Shown: piece by piece, positions 7,685-17,000 of the stretch
How the letters are laid out: the number at the start of each line of letters is the position of its first letter
Position numbering within the stretch: the first letter of the stretch is position 1
Assembly (NCBI GenBank): GCA_039944535.1
Contig: JBDUYP010000018.1
Span: forward strand, 31,869-95,868
Length of the DNA stretch: 64,000 nucleotides
Direction of reading: 5' to 3'
Origin: JAMZMI01 sp039944535
GTDB lineage: Bacteria > Bacteroidota > Bacteroidia > Cytophagales > Cyclobacteriaceae
Program-made: the position numbers and the translations under genes
Notes under the pieces: model-generated
What the model saw: only the letters and a program-made list of their open reading frames with translations
Database searches by the model: none
What the model was told of the DNA's origin: nothing

Positions 7685-8766
7685 AAAATTATAAAATTGT
7701 AAATATCAGAACCACAGCCAAAGTGGATCCCGAAGAGTCCATTCTGATAATTTACACAGGCGGTACATTTGGCATGATCATGGATGACGATGGCTCTCTG
7801 ACGCCATTCAATTTTGGTCGTGTCATAGACAAAATCCCCGAGTTGAGGGGGCTTGAATTAAAGCTGACAGTAATTTCTTTTCCTGAGCCACTTGACTCTT
7901 CTAATATCAATTCCAGCGACTGGATGGACATGGCCTATATCATTTATGAGAATTACTCTCAATATGATGGGTTCGTAGTGTTGCATGGTACAGACACTAT
8001 GGCTTACTCAGCTTCAGCTTTAAGTTTTATGCTAGAGGGACTTAACAAGCCCGTGATCTTGACAGGAGCACAAATACCAATCGGCTCAATACGCTCAGAC
8101 GCAAGAGAAAACCTCATGACGGCTATTGAAATAGCAGCGAAAAAGGAAAAAGGGAAACCTGTCATCAGCGAGGTGTGCATTTATTTTAATTACTTTTTGC
8201 TTCGTGGAAACCGTTCTCAGAAAATCAGAAGTAGCACATTTGCCGCTTTTCAATCTAAAAACTACCCGTATCTGGCCGAATCAGGAATCGACATAGAGTT
8301 TCGAAGTAGTTACCTGAAGCCGTATGAAGCAAAGGCCAAACTCAAAATCCGAAATAAGTTTGATGAAAATGTAGTCATTCTGAAAATGTTTCCAGGTATC
8401 AGTGAGGCAGTAATAGAGTCAATTTTTTCTATTAAAAATATCAAAGGCGTAGTGCTTGAATCTTATGGGTCTGGCAATACAATGAACAATAAATGGTTTT
8501 TGAAAATAATAGAAAAGGCAATTAAAGATGGAATCATCGTTTATAATGTGAGCCAATGTAGCGGAGGAGAGGTGATTCAGGGAAGGTACGAAACCAGTAA
8601 AAAGCTGAAAGAGATAGGAGTAGTAAGTGGCGGTGACATTACCACGGAAGCCGCCATTACCAAACTTATGTTTTTGCTTGGCAATGAACAAAACATAGAT
8701 AAAGTGAGAAAAAAATTGGAGATTCCCATGAACGGTGAAATGGATATACAGAAAAGCCCCGAATGA
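7681..8766 (+). CDS. ansA: Type I (cytoplasmic) L-asparaginase
   Basis: Hydrolyses L-asparagine to aspartate and ammonia. The catalytic threonines are in IIYTGGTFGMI (Thr26/Thr29) and HGTDTMAYS (His102-Thr104-Asp105). ILTGAQIPIG and SDARENLMTAIEIA are further signatures. There is no signal peptide and the length (361) fits cytoplasmic type I enzymes with a C-terminal regulatory domain. It is the last gene of the overlapping series that begins at 2856. No terminator is evident before the tRNA. Confidence 0.93.
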   Translation: MKNYKIVNIRTTAKVDPEESILIIYTGGTFGMIMDDDGSLTPFNFGRVIDKIPELRGLELKLTVISFPEPLDSSNINSSDWMDMAYIIYENYSQYDGFVVLHGTDTMAYSASALSFMLEGLNKPVILTGAQIPIGSIRSDARENLMTAIEIAAKKEKGKPVISEVCIYFNYFLLRGNRSQKIRSSTFAAFQSKNYPYLAESGIDIEFRSSYLKPYEAKAKLKIRNKFDENVVILKMFPGISEAVIESIFSIKNIKGVVLESYGSGNTMNNKWFLKIIEKAIKDGIIVYNVSQCSGGEVIQGRYETSKKLKEIGVVSGGDITTEAAITKLMFLLGNEQNIDKVRKKLEIPMNGEMDIQKSPE

Positions 8767-8838
8767 CTATTTTAAATTTGGATAAGCTCAATTTTTATGA
8801 TTTATTTGTTGCCCTGCTCAAAACGTGAGGAGATAATA

Positions 8839-8927
8839 GGAGAGGTGGCCGAGTGGTTGAAGGCGCACGCCTGGAAAGTGTGTATACTCTTCACGGGGTA
8901 TCGAGGGTTCGAATCCCTCTCTCTCCG
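8839..8927 (+). tRNA. tRNA-Ser (anticodon GGA)
   Basis: Class II tRNA with a long variable arm. Acceptor GGAGAGG (8839-8845) pairs with TCTCTCC (8920-8926) using one G-U, and discriminator G is at 8927. The anticodon loop CTGGAAA gives GGA. The variable arm spans about ACTCTTCACGGGGT, and the T-arm GAGGG-TTCGAAT-CCCTC is perfect. CCA is not encoded, as is usual in Bacteroidota. A TAAATTTG box at 8773-8780 could belong to its promoter. Confidence 0.96.
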
Positions 8928-8997
8928 CTGTTAACTTGAATTAATATATATTTACGGACATAAATAAAACTTAACCGAAGACTACCAAAAACAGATT

Positions 8998-9834
8998 ATG
9001 AAAAAGTTATTTACTCTTTTGATGATAGCAGGTGTTTTCACTTTCTCTTCAGTGAATACATACGCTCAGGATGATGCGGAAATGGCAGCAGATTCATCTA
9101 TGGTTTCAGACGACTCAACAGCAGTTGCTGAAACAGAAACCGTGGTGGAAGAAGCCGCACCGGCAGCCGAGCCTGTAGTAGAAGAAGAAGAAGGTGAGAT
9201 TAGCTTTCACCAAAATGTGAAAAGATTGTTTATCGATGGCGGAGCTACATTTATGGGTATCGTCTTGATATGTTTGATTCTAGGATTAGCCGTGGCTATC
9301 GAAAGAATCATTCACCTTAATCTGGCAACAACAAACGTCAAAAAATTATTAGCAAATGTAGAAAGTGCGCTTGCTAGTGGTGGTGTTGAGGCTGCTAAAG
9401 AAGTATGCAGAAACACAAGAGGTCCTGTTGCATCTATCTTCGTTCAAGGTATGATGAGGATGTCAGAAGGTATCGAAATGGTTGAAAAATCAATCATTGC
9501 TTACGGGTCTGTTGAAATGGGAAAACTTGAAAGAGGTATGGTTTGGATATCACTTTTCATCTCTCTAGCTCCAATGCTTGGTTTCATGGGAACTGTAATT
9601 GGTATGATCGACGCTTTCGAGGCAATTGCTGCTGCTGGAGATGTTTCTCCTTCGTTAGTTGCTGATGGTATCAAAGTAGCCCTATTGACAACTGTTGGTG
9701 GTTTGATTGTAGCTGTAATACTTCAGGTGTTCTACAACTACCTAATCTCCAAGATTGACTCTTTGGTAAACAGTATGGAAGATGCTTCAATATCAGTAGT
9801 TGATATTTTGGTGAAGCATAATCTTTCTAAATAA
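8998..9834 (+). CDS. exbB: MotA/TolQ/ExbB proton channel family protein
   Basis: Inner-membrane proton channel component. Residues 1-24 form a signal-like hydrophobic segment, 25-68 are acidic and Ala/Glu/Val-rich, and three membrane helices follow at about 80-100, 175-200 and 215-240. The GFMGTVIGMIDAF and GGLIVAVILQVFYNYL stretches are typical of ExbB/TolQ. It heads a group with a small membrane protein and two ExbD proteins, which together would convert proton motive force into mechanical work on the outer membrane. The long acidic linker after the first hydrophobic segment is characteristic of Bacteroidota homologues. Confidence 0.93.
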   Translation: MKKLFTLLMIAGVFTFSSVNTYAQDDAEMAADSSMVSDDSTAVAETETVVEEAAPAAEPVVEEEEGEISFHQNVKRLFIDGGATFMGIVLICLILGLAVAIERIIHLNLATTNVKKLLANVESALASGGVEAAKEVCRNTRGPVASIFVQGMMRMSEGIEMVEKSIIAYGSVEMGKLERGMVWISLFISLAPMLGFMGTVIGMIDAFEAIAAAGDVSPSLVADGIKVALLTTVGGLIVAVILQVFYNYLISKIDSLVNSMEDASISVVDILVKHNLSK

Positions 9835-9853
9835 TCTTTAACCGGATAGCACT

Positions 9854-10159
9854 ATGGATATTATAGATATAGGATTATTTGCGAGTTACGTGCTAGTGGC
9901 ACTATGTGCAGTAGCAGCGATTCTGATTCCGGTTATACAATCATTGGGAGACCCTAAATCTCTGATTAAGTCAGGGATAGGTTTGGGTGTTGTTTTAGTT
10001 GTATTTCTTATTGGTTATGCAATGGCCAGCGGAGAATCAGACACAGCTTCCGAAGGTGTAGCAAAAGTGGTTGGAGCTGGAATTATTTCAATGTATATTT
10101 TCTTAATTCTTGCTATTGCAGGAATTGTGTTTACAGAAATTTCTAAAGCTTTAAAGTAA
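9854..10159 (+). CDS. Small three-helix membrane protein of the ExbBD operon
   Basis: 101 residues with three predicted membrane helices (about 7-30, 37-57, 74-96) and almost no soluble part. I cannot assign a named function. It lies 19 bases after exbB and shares its stop base with the exbD start, so it is translationally linked to the channel. Similar small proteins occur between exbB and exbD in Bacteroidota operons, which suggests an accessory subunit of the energising complex; this role is inferred. Confidence 0.85.
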   Translation: MDIIDIGLFASYVLVALCAVAAILIPVIQSLGDPKSLIKSGIGLGVVLVVFLIGYAMASGESDTASEGVAKVVGAGIISMYIFLILAIAGIVFTEISKALK

Positions 10160-10791
10160 TGCCTAGAGGTAAAAAAAGAGATACGCCTGAGGTAAGCTCA
10201 GGGTCAATGGCGGATATAGCTTTCTTGCTCCTTATCTTCTTTTTGGTAACCACTACCATTGCGAATGACAAGGGGATTATGTTGCTATTACCTCCGAAGG
10301 TTGACCCTAATGAGCCGCCACCGGATATCACGAAGAATGATAGGAACATCTTCAAGATATTGGCTAACTCAAAGGATAATCTACTTGTGGAAGATGAGCC
10401 GTACACTGCTCCAATTTCGAACCTGAAGGATGATGTTAAGAGTTTTATTCTAAACTTCGGAAAACCTACAGAGGAAGGAATTGCATTGTATAGCAGTTTA
10501 CCTTCAAGTATGAAGTCGAAAATCAACGCTACTGGGAAGAGGTCTGATTCGTCAGATGATCCGACTGAGTGCGTTGTTTCGTTCAAAGCGAATCGAGGTA
10601 CAAGTTATGACTTGTATATCCAGGTTTTGGATGCGATCAACTCAGCTTATAATGAAGTTTATGCTGAAAGGGTTGGTATCACAGTGGATGAGTGGTTGTC
10701 TCTCGATAGAGATGACGACATCCAAAAGGATATGTATAATAAAGGAAGGCAAGGGATACCCCGTGCTATTTCTATTGCGGAACCTGATTAA
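10159..10791 (+). CDS. exbD: ExbD/TolR biopolymer transport protein (first copy, long)
   Basis: A basic N-terminus is followed by GSMADIAFLLLIFFLVTTTI (about 14-33), the single ExbD membrane helix with the conserved Asp that carries protons, then a periplasmic domain. At 210 residues it is longer than the usual 130-150, with an extra acidic/serine-rich insertion around residues 110-140. It begins on the last base of the previous stop. Together with the shorter second ExbD it could form a heteromeric peptidoglycan-binding stator. Confidence 0.92.
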   Translation: MPRGKKRDTPEVSSGSMADIAFLLLIFFLVTTTIANDKGIMLLLPPKVDPNEPPPDITKNDRNIFKILANSKDNLLVEDEPYTAPISNLKDDVKSFILNFGKPTEEGIALYSSLPSSMKSKINATGKRSDSSDDPTECVVSFKANRGTSYDLYIQVLDAINSAYNEVYAERVGITVDEWLSLDRDDDIQKDMYNKGRQGIPRAISIAEPD

Positions 10792-10803
10792 TTAAGTAAG
10801 AAT

Positions 10804-11265
10804 ATGTCAAAATTTAAAAAGAATACAAGTGCTTCGCAGGAAATACCAACTGCTGCATTGCCTGACATTATTTTTATGTTGTTGTTCTTCTTCATGGTGA
10901 CTACTGTGATGAGAGAAACAGATATCATGGTGAAGCAGCAACTTCCGAAAGCATCTCAGCTTACTAAAATCGAAAGAAAGTCTTTGGTTAGCTATATCTA
11001 TCTAGGTGAGCCTAAGAACACTAATCTTTATGGTAATGAACCTAAGATTCAGACGAATGATGTTTTTGTAGATGTAGATGACATCATTCAATTCGTGAAT
11101 CAGGAGAAGGATAAGTTGTCGGAAGTTGAGAGAGACCAAATCACAATGTCGATGAAAGTGGATGTGGATGTGAAGTTTGGTATCGTGTCGGATGTTCAGC
11201 AGGAACTGCGAGAGGCTAATGCCCGGAGGGTTCTTTACAGTTCAATTAAAACAGCGGATTTATAA
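10804..11265 (+). CDS. exbD: ExbD/TolR biopolymer transport protein (second copy)
   Basis: 153 residues: short basic tail, then ALPDIIFMLLFFFMVTTVM with the proton-carrying Asp in the membrane helix, then a periplasmic domain ending with an EANARRVLYSS-type helix. It lies 12 bases after the first exbD. Two ExbD paralogues next to one ExbB is a common Bacteroidota arrangement and may power TonB-dependent uptake. A terminator follows at 11287. Confidence 0.93.
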   Translation: MSKFKKNTSASQEIPTAALPDIIFMLLFFFMVTTVMRETDIMVKQQLPKASQLTKIERKSLVSYIYLGEPKNTNLYGNEPKIQTNDVFVDVDDIIQFVNQEKDKLSEVERDQITMSMKVDVDVKFGIVSDVQQELREANARRVLYSSIKTADL

Positions 11266-11286
11266 AACCTGCTTTTTAGATATTCA

Positions 11287-11319
11287 AAAGCCATTCCTGA
11301 TTCAGGAATGGCTTTTTTT
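11287..11319. terminator. Terminator between exbD and the convergent lipoprotein gene
   Basis: AAAGCCATTCCTGA pairs with TTCAGGAATGGCTTT, followed by a T-run. The A-run on the other side makes it usable from both strands. It overlaps the last codons of the convergent lipoprotein gene. Confidence 0.9.
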
Positions 11320-11722
11320 ATTTGTCATCTTTTTTATTTTCTTCAAGCCATTTATTAAAATGGTTGCTAGCTTTCTCGAATTCTTTGGATAGGTCATCAA
11401 AAACCCTTTCTGTTTCCTTCTTTAGATCTTCTAAGTCATCTTCAGTAGAGTTGGTAAGCTTCTCAGCAGATTTCAGAATCTTCTCTTTTGAGCGCTTTAG
11501 GTCTTTAATAGCATGCTCTATATCCCTTTTCGGTTCATTAGCTGTGTTTTTCCCTTCACGTTTTAGCTCAGCTATTTTTTCTTCTATTTTTTCCTGCATT
11601 TGCTGAAATTCCTTCGACAGTTGTTCTTTCTTCTGTTCCAGTGTTTCCCCTTTTTGTTCACTTTCCGGTTGTGTGCACTGCGTAAGCAGTGCTATCGTAA
11701 TTAGTGTTAGTGTTTTTTTCAT
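11318..11722 (-). CDS. Putative lipoprotein with long coiled coil
   Basis: 134 residues: a signal peptide of about 15 residues ending in LLTQC (Cys16), then an almost wholly charged, heptad-patterned helix from about 25 to 130. Gln just before the lipobox Cys departs from the usual Ala/Gly/Ser, so lipidation is likely but not certain. No family recognised. The coiled coil suggests a structural or tethering role at the envelope. It faces the exbBD operon convergently and shares its terminator. Confidence 0.75.
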   Translation of the reverse strand: MKKTLTLITIALLTQCTQPESEQKGETLEQKKEQLSKEFQQMQEKIEEKIAELKREGKNTANEPKRDIEHAIKDLKRSKEKILKSAEKLTNSTEDDLEDLKKETERVFDDLSKEFEKASNHFNKWLEENKKDDK

Positions 11723-12029
11723 TACTTTGGATTTATAGTTTTAATATTCACAAACTCTTGATTCCACTGCCTGCTGGCTCTCTATCGAGTTCACTTTTCT
11801 TAATGCCTCTAACTGGAAAACGTCGTTTGGGCTTCACTAAAGTATTAACAAATCAGCGGCCTGATTCCATTTTGTGTTTGCTATTTTTATAATTTCTTCC
11901 ATATTTGAGAATTACCCAATTGCCAGTTTTCAGGATCGGGATTAGTTTGTCGTGGCTAAAATATGTTACCGCATTTTCAGCGTATTAGTAATGAACCCAT
12001 GCACACTTAGATGATTCTTTTATGATAGT
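11723..12029. other. 307-base intergenic stretch without recognisable gene
   Basis: Lies between the start of the coiled-coil lipoprotein gene and the end of the HNH gene, both on the minus strand. It is AT-rich, has no open frame with protein-like composition, and shows no strong hairpin or repeat. It probably holds the lipoprotein promoter. Confidence 0.6.
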
Positions 12030-12536
12030 TCACGCACTGGCCTTCCTTTCCAGATAGGGCTTCCAGTCTTCTCTTAAGTGCTTAGTTGTGGTTTTTATAA
12101 AAGCCATATAAGAAGGTCTGAATGGCTTACTCCTTAGAGTCAACCCTACTTCTTCCGGTGATTGGTTGCCTTTGCGGGTATTGCAGCTTTTGCAGGCTGT
12201 TACAAGGTTACTCCAGGTAGATTTTCCGCCTTTTGATCTTGGAGTCAGGTGATCTAGAGTCAGGTCATTTTGCGACCCGCAATATTGGCACAGGTGATTG
12301 TCTCTTTTAAAAATGTTTTGTCTGGTAAGAATTACGCCTTTGTAAGGAACATGGACGTAGTTCTTGATTTTGATCACTGTAGGCTTGGGAAAGGAGCTTT
12401 TGATGGTGCGAAGTTTCATTTTCAGATCTTCGCAAAGTAGGTCAGCCTTATTTAGATAGATCAACAAAAATGCCCGTTCAGTAGAACAGATTGAGATTGG
12501 TGAAAAATCCTGATTAAGAACCAACACCGTACTCAT
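12030..12536 (-). CDS. HNH endonuclease domain protein
   Basis: 168 residues. The C-terminal half has a zinc-braced HNH domain: CQYC (Cys83/86), LDHLTPRSKGG with Asp95-His96, SNLVTACKSCNTRKGN with Asn110 and Cys115/118. The N-terminal 70 residues form a separate small domain starting VLVLNQDFSPISI, typical of the stand-alone HNH proteins common in Bacteroidota. Its substrate is unknown; it is not visibly linked to a restriction system. It overlaps the smpB stop by four bases, so it is co-expressed with the tmRNA partner, a link worth noting but unexplained. Confidence 0.9.
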   Translation of the reverse strand: MSTVLVLNQDFSPISICSTERAFLLIYLNKADLLCEDLKMKLRTIKSSFPKPTVIKIKNYVHVPYKGVILTRQNIFKRDNHLCQYCGSQNDLTLDHLTPRSKGGKSTWSNLVTACKSCNTRKGNQSPEEVGLTLRSKPFRPSYMAFIKTTTKHLREDWKPYLERKASA

Positions 12537-13003
12537 ATCAGTTTGATTCGTTTGAGTTCCCTATCCTGGTCTTTTTTCTTGATACTATCCCGCTTATCGA
12601 AGAGCTTTTTACCCTGCGCCAGAGCAATTTCAAGTTTGGCCATACCTCGCGAGTTGATGTACACCCGAACAGGAACTATCGTCAGGCCCTTTTCTTCTGT
12701 CTTTGCTCTTAGCTTTTCGATCTCTTTCTTTTTGAGTAACAGTTTTCGATCTCTTGTTGGCTCATGAGCATTAAAAGAGCTTTCCTTAAAAGGAGAAATA
12801 TTCATCCCTTTGATAAAAAGCTCACCTTTACTGATGAAACAATATGCTTCTGTGACGGATGCCTTGCCTTCACGGATAGATTTGATTTCTGAGCCTTTCA
12901 ATACCATACCGGCTTCAAATTTTTCCAAAAAGCTAAACTCGTATGAAGCCTTACGGTTTTTGATTTGAATGTTGTTGGAAAATCTGGGCTTACCTTGACT
13001 CAT
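12533..13003 (-). CDS. smpB: SsrA-binding protein SmpB
   Basis: Binds tmRNA and delivers it to stalled ribosomes for trans-translation. Family signatures: YEFSFLEKFEAGMVLKGSEI near the N-terminus, SIREGKASVTEAYC, NAHEPTRDRKLLLKKKEI, and the basic C-terminal tail DKRDSIKKKDQDRELKR that enters the mRNA channel. The length of 156 is typical. It lies 45 bases after tsaD. The tmRNA gene itself was not found in the window. Confidence 0.97.
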   Translation of the reverse strand: MSQGKPRFSNNIQIKNRKASYEFSFLEKFEAGMVLKGSEIKSIREGKASVTEAYCFISKGELFIKGMNISPFKESSFNAHEPTRDRKLLLKKKEIEKLRAKTEEKGLTIVPVRVYINSRGMAKLEIALAQGKKLFDKRDSIKKKDQDRELKRIKLI

Positions 13004-13048
13004 ACTCTAAATTTACTAAGAACGATTGATACTAATTAAAAATGTTAC

Positions 13049-14053
13049 TCAAATTGACATTCGGGGTATGGGACTATCTCTCAGGTCTCCGAATATGGCG
13101 TCTTTAAACATAAAATAGCCTGTCATGGCAACCATGGCCGCATTGTCAGTACAGTATTCAAATTTCGGAATATATACCTCCCAATTGCGTTTCACAGCTT
13201 CTTCATTGAGCCTCTTCCTGATTCCTGAGTTAGCTGATACTCCCCCAGCTATAGCAATGTGTTTAATGCCAGTGCTTTTGGCCGCTTTGACGAGTTTAGC
13301 AAAAAGCATGTCTATCAAGGTTTTCTGAAGGCTAGCTGCTAGATCATTTATGTTGTCGGCGAGGAAATTTGGATTCTTCTTGTTTTCATCCCGAAGAAAA
13401 TAAAGAAAGGCTGTTTTAATACCTGAAAAGGAGTAATTCAAGCCAGGAATGTTACTATGCGGGAAGCTGAATCTGTCTTCATTCCCTTCTCCGGCTAGTT
13501 TGTCCACTTTAGGGCCTCCTGGGTAGCCCAGTCCCATGATTTTCGCACATTTATCAAAAGCTTCGCCAACTGCGTCATCTATGGTCGTTCCTATTACTTT
13601 CATTTCATGATAGCCAGAAACTTCAACGATTTGAGTGTGACCACCACTCACTGTCAAACAAAGAAAAGGGAACTGCGGTTTTGGATCTTCTATAAAGTGG
13701 GCCAAAACATGCGCTCGCATATGATTAATGGGTATTAAGGGGATGTCTAGAGATGCCGCTAAGCCCTTTGCGAAAGAACTGCCGACCAGAAGTGCTCCAA
13801 GCAGGCCTGGACCCTGAGTATAGGCAATAGCTGAAATGTCGGATATGGAGGTATTGGTTTCAGCGAAACATGCGTTAAGAGTAGGAATGATGTTTTTCTG
13901 GTGTGCCCTGGATGCCAGTTCCGGAACCACACCACCAAATTTTTCATGAATGGATTGTGTGGCGATATTATTACTGATTATTTCTCCATCTTTGCAGATA
14001 GCAGCAGCAGTCTCATCACACGATGACTCAATACCCAGTATTATTTCACTCAT
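13049..14053 (-). CDS. tsaD: tRNA N6-adenosine threonylcarbamoyltransferase TsaD
   Basis: Transfers the threonylcarbamoyl group to A37 of ANN-decoding tRNAs. The N-terminal GIESSCDETAAAI, the metal-binding HMRAH (His111, His115) and VSGGHTQIVEV are diagnostic, as are GYPGGPKVDKLA and AGGVSAN. The length of 334 is normal. It is the first gene of a tsaD-smpB-HNH run, a translation-related set. It diverges from tamB with only 20 bases between the starts. Confidence 0.97.
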   Translation of the reverse strand: MSEIILGIESSCDETAAAICKDGEIISNNIATQSIHEKFGGVVPELASRAHQKNIIPTLNACFAETNTSISDISAIAYTQGPGLLGALLVGSSFAKGLAASLDIPLIPINHMRAHVLAHFIEDPKPQFPFLCLTVSGGHTQIVEVSGYHEMKVIGTTIDDAVGEAFDKCAKIMGLGYPGGPKVDKLAGEGNEDRFSFPHSNIPGLNYSFSGIKTAFLYFLRDENKKNPNFLADNINDLAASLQKTLIDMLFAKLVKAAKSTGIKHIAIAGGVSANSGIRKRLNEEAVKRNWEVYIPKFEYCTDNAAMVAMTGYFMFKDAIFGDLRDSPIPRMSI

Positions 14054-14073
14054 TTTTTCCGAAGTAAATTAAT

Positions 14074-17000
14074 TTGAACGGCAAGTTAATCATAGGAAAT
14101 ATACTTACAGTCCTGAGAAAAGTGATCTTGTGGACAATCCTCACGGTTTTACTTTCTTTGGTTGTGGCCATTACCCTGGCGCAAACTGCGTGGTTTCAAA
14201 ACTTGGCCAAGGATAAGGTGCTTGCTTGGGTCAACGAGGCAAGCGAGCAGCAAACCAATATTGATCACATCAAAGTAAAATGGTTTGATCATGTAGAAAT
14301 ACATGGGCTGCATGTGTTAGACTATAAGGATAACGTACTCCTGCAGGCAGAAATTCTTAGGGTTGATTATGACCTTCTCAATTTGATCAAGGGAAACACG
14401 CTCAGTTTGGATCAAATTGAACTAGGTCAAGGGGAGTTTAATCTAGCTAAATATGATGACCCTCGTGGTATTAATCTCATCGAATATATTCAAAGCATCA
14501 GAGGGTTGCTGCCATCGAAGAAACCCAAAGATAAGCGTGCTGAAAGTGGAGTGATTTTGCTTGATCACATCTATTTGAGTGACTTGAGTTTCTCATTCAA
14601 CAATGAATTATCCGATAGCCTTGAGGCTTCTCGGTTTGATTTCGCTCATTTCAGGTTTGATATCCCGGAAGCGATAATGAGTAATTTTAGAATGCAGGCC
14701 GATACCATCACGCTCAATATCAATTCCTTTTTGGGGACCGACCAAAATTCTGGTTTTGATGTTAAATCTCTTGCTACTGATTTCGAATTATCAAACAGGA
14801 GAATTATTTTGGACAATTTGGATCTGAAATTAGCACAATCAAATATCCGTGAATATGCCCGATTCGACTTTACAGGACTGAATGATTTCTCCTATTTCGT
14901 GGATAGTGTTGCTATGGAGCTGAATTTGAACGAAAGCTACATACACCCGGATGACTTGAGGTATTTTGCATCACTTGATTCTTCGCTGGTGCCTTTGTCT
15001 ATTACCGGACATGTCAAAGGTATGGTTGGAGACCTGTCAGTAAAAGATTTTACGCTTAAACTAACCAATAATACCTATTTGAAAGGCAGTGTGGATTTTC
15101 TCGGTCTGCCGAACGTAGAAGAAACTTTTATCATCTTAGATGTAAACTCAGGGCGAGTGAGATCAAGCGATTTGGATCAGGTGCTGAATCAGATACCTGA
15201 AAGTATCAGGGAACTTGGTCAGGTTAGTTTTGACGGTCAATTTTCAGGGTTTCTTTCTGATTTTGTGGCGAAGGCCAATGTTTCCACTAGAAAAGGAAGG
15301 CTGGTTTCTGATTTGAATTTAAAGCTCAAATCAGGTTGGGAAAATGCCAGTTATTCAGGAAGACTAAAAATTACCAATTTCAATGCTGGTGCATTTCTCA
15401 ATGAGCGGGAGCTGGTGCAGAAGGTGAATTTTGACGGGTTCATAAAAGGAAAAGGGTTGACAATCGAGAATGCCGACTTTTATACTGAAGCCAAACTAAC
15501 TAATACGGGTATATATGGCTACAACTACAAAGAAATTACCGCTAAAGGTAAATTTGCTTCCCGCTATTTCGATGGGTCGCTTACTGTACGGGACCCTAAT
15601 GCCAGACTCAACGCAACCGGGAGTTTAAATTTTGCACATAGGCCTGAAAAACTCAATGTCAAAGCCAATATAGAGCTGATAGACTTTAAAAAGCTGGGAT
15701 TGATTAGTAGGGATTTAACCCTTCAGTCCAAAGTGAATTTCGATTTGCTGGGACTAAATATTGACAGCCTGACATCTAAAGCGTCTATAAGGGATTTAGG
15801 TGTCAATTACCTAGGTAAAAAACTCGACGTTGACTCGATCAGTTTTTCAACAGAAAATGATGGGTCAGGAAGGATTATTAAGTTCACTCTGCCAGATATA
15901 TCCGGAAAAGTTGAAGGCAACTTTTACTACACCCAGCTCATCAGTGATGTGCGGTTGATATCCGACGAGATAAGTCGATACTTTGAGCTCACAGAAGAGG
16001 TTGATAGTATGGCGTTTGAAAGGACAGACTTTTCCAGATATCAGTTAGATTTTGAGGTGCACTATGGCAATTTATCTCCGTATTTAAGCTTTTTGAATCA
16101 GGATATTTATTTGTCAGAAGATGGTAAAGTAGAAGGGACATATTATCAGCGTAAAAATGCGATGCTTACAATTTATACCGATATCGATTCGGTCAATTAT
16201 AAGGGCATGGGGTTTAGAGGTAACAGTTTCGATATAAATGTGATCAAGGATTTGGATTCTCTTGGTGTTATGGCAGTTGCCAATTTGGCTTCTGAAAAGC
16301 AGCATTGGGGCCAAGTGCCATCTACGTCTAATCTAAATCTGGAAGCTGTATGGCAGGATAATAAACTGACTATCTACTCGAATGTTGGGCAGCCGGAGAC
16401 CAATTCTCATGCCTCGATTAATGCCGTTTTGGACTTTTTTGAGGATGAACTGGTTTTTAAATTTCTCCCCTCAAATGTTACAGTTTTAGGAGATAGATGG
16501 TATTTCAACCCAGAGAATGAAATTACTTTTAAAGGAAATACAATTCGTGTAAGTCAGCTGGACTTCAATCAACTGGATCAGAAAATACTTGTAAACGGTA
16601 TATACGCTGACACAGCTGAAAGCAGGCTTGAGATTGAGTTTGATAGGTTTCATCTGCAAAACTTGAATACAATTATCCCTGTAAAAACACAAGGCATTCT
16701 TGATGGTAAGTTCAATCTGAAGAAGAATGTGGGTGATGAAAATTTCTATTTTATAAGTGATATTCAGGTCGATGAGCTTATAGTAGATAATTACCTAGTG
16801 GGTAATATGAGTGGCTCTAGTGAGTGGGATGCAAATGAGAAAAGGGTTCGATTAGATATGGAAATTGTTCGGTCGGGGATTAACACCATTGATCTTGAAG
16901 GTTTTTTTTACCCGGAAGCCGATAAAGATGAGCTTGATATTGATCTCACCTTTGAGCAGGCTAATTTGAAGTTGTTTGCGCCAATTTTTGAAGGAACAGT

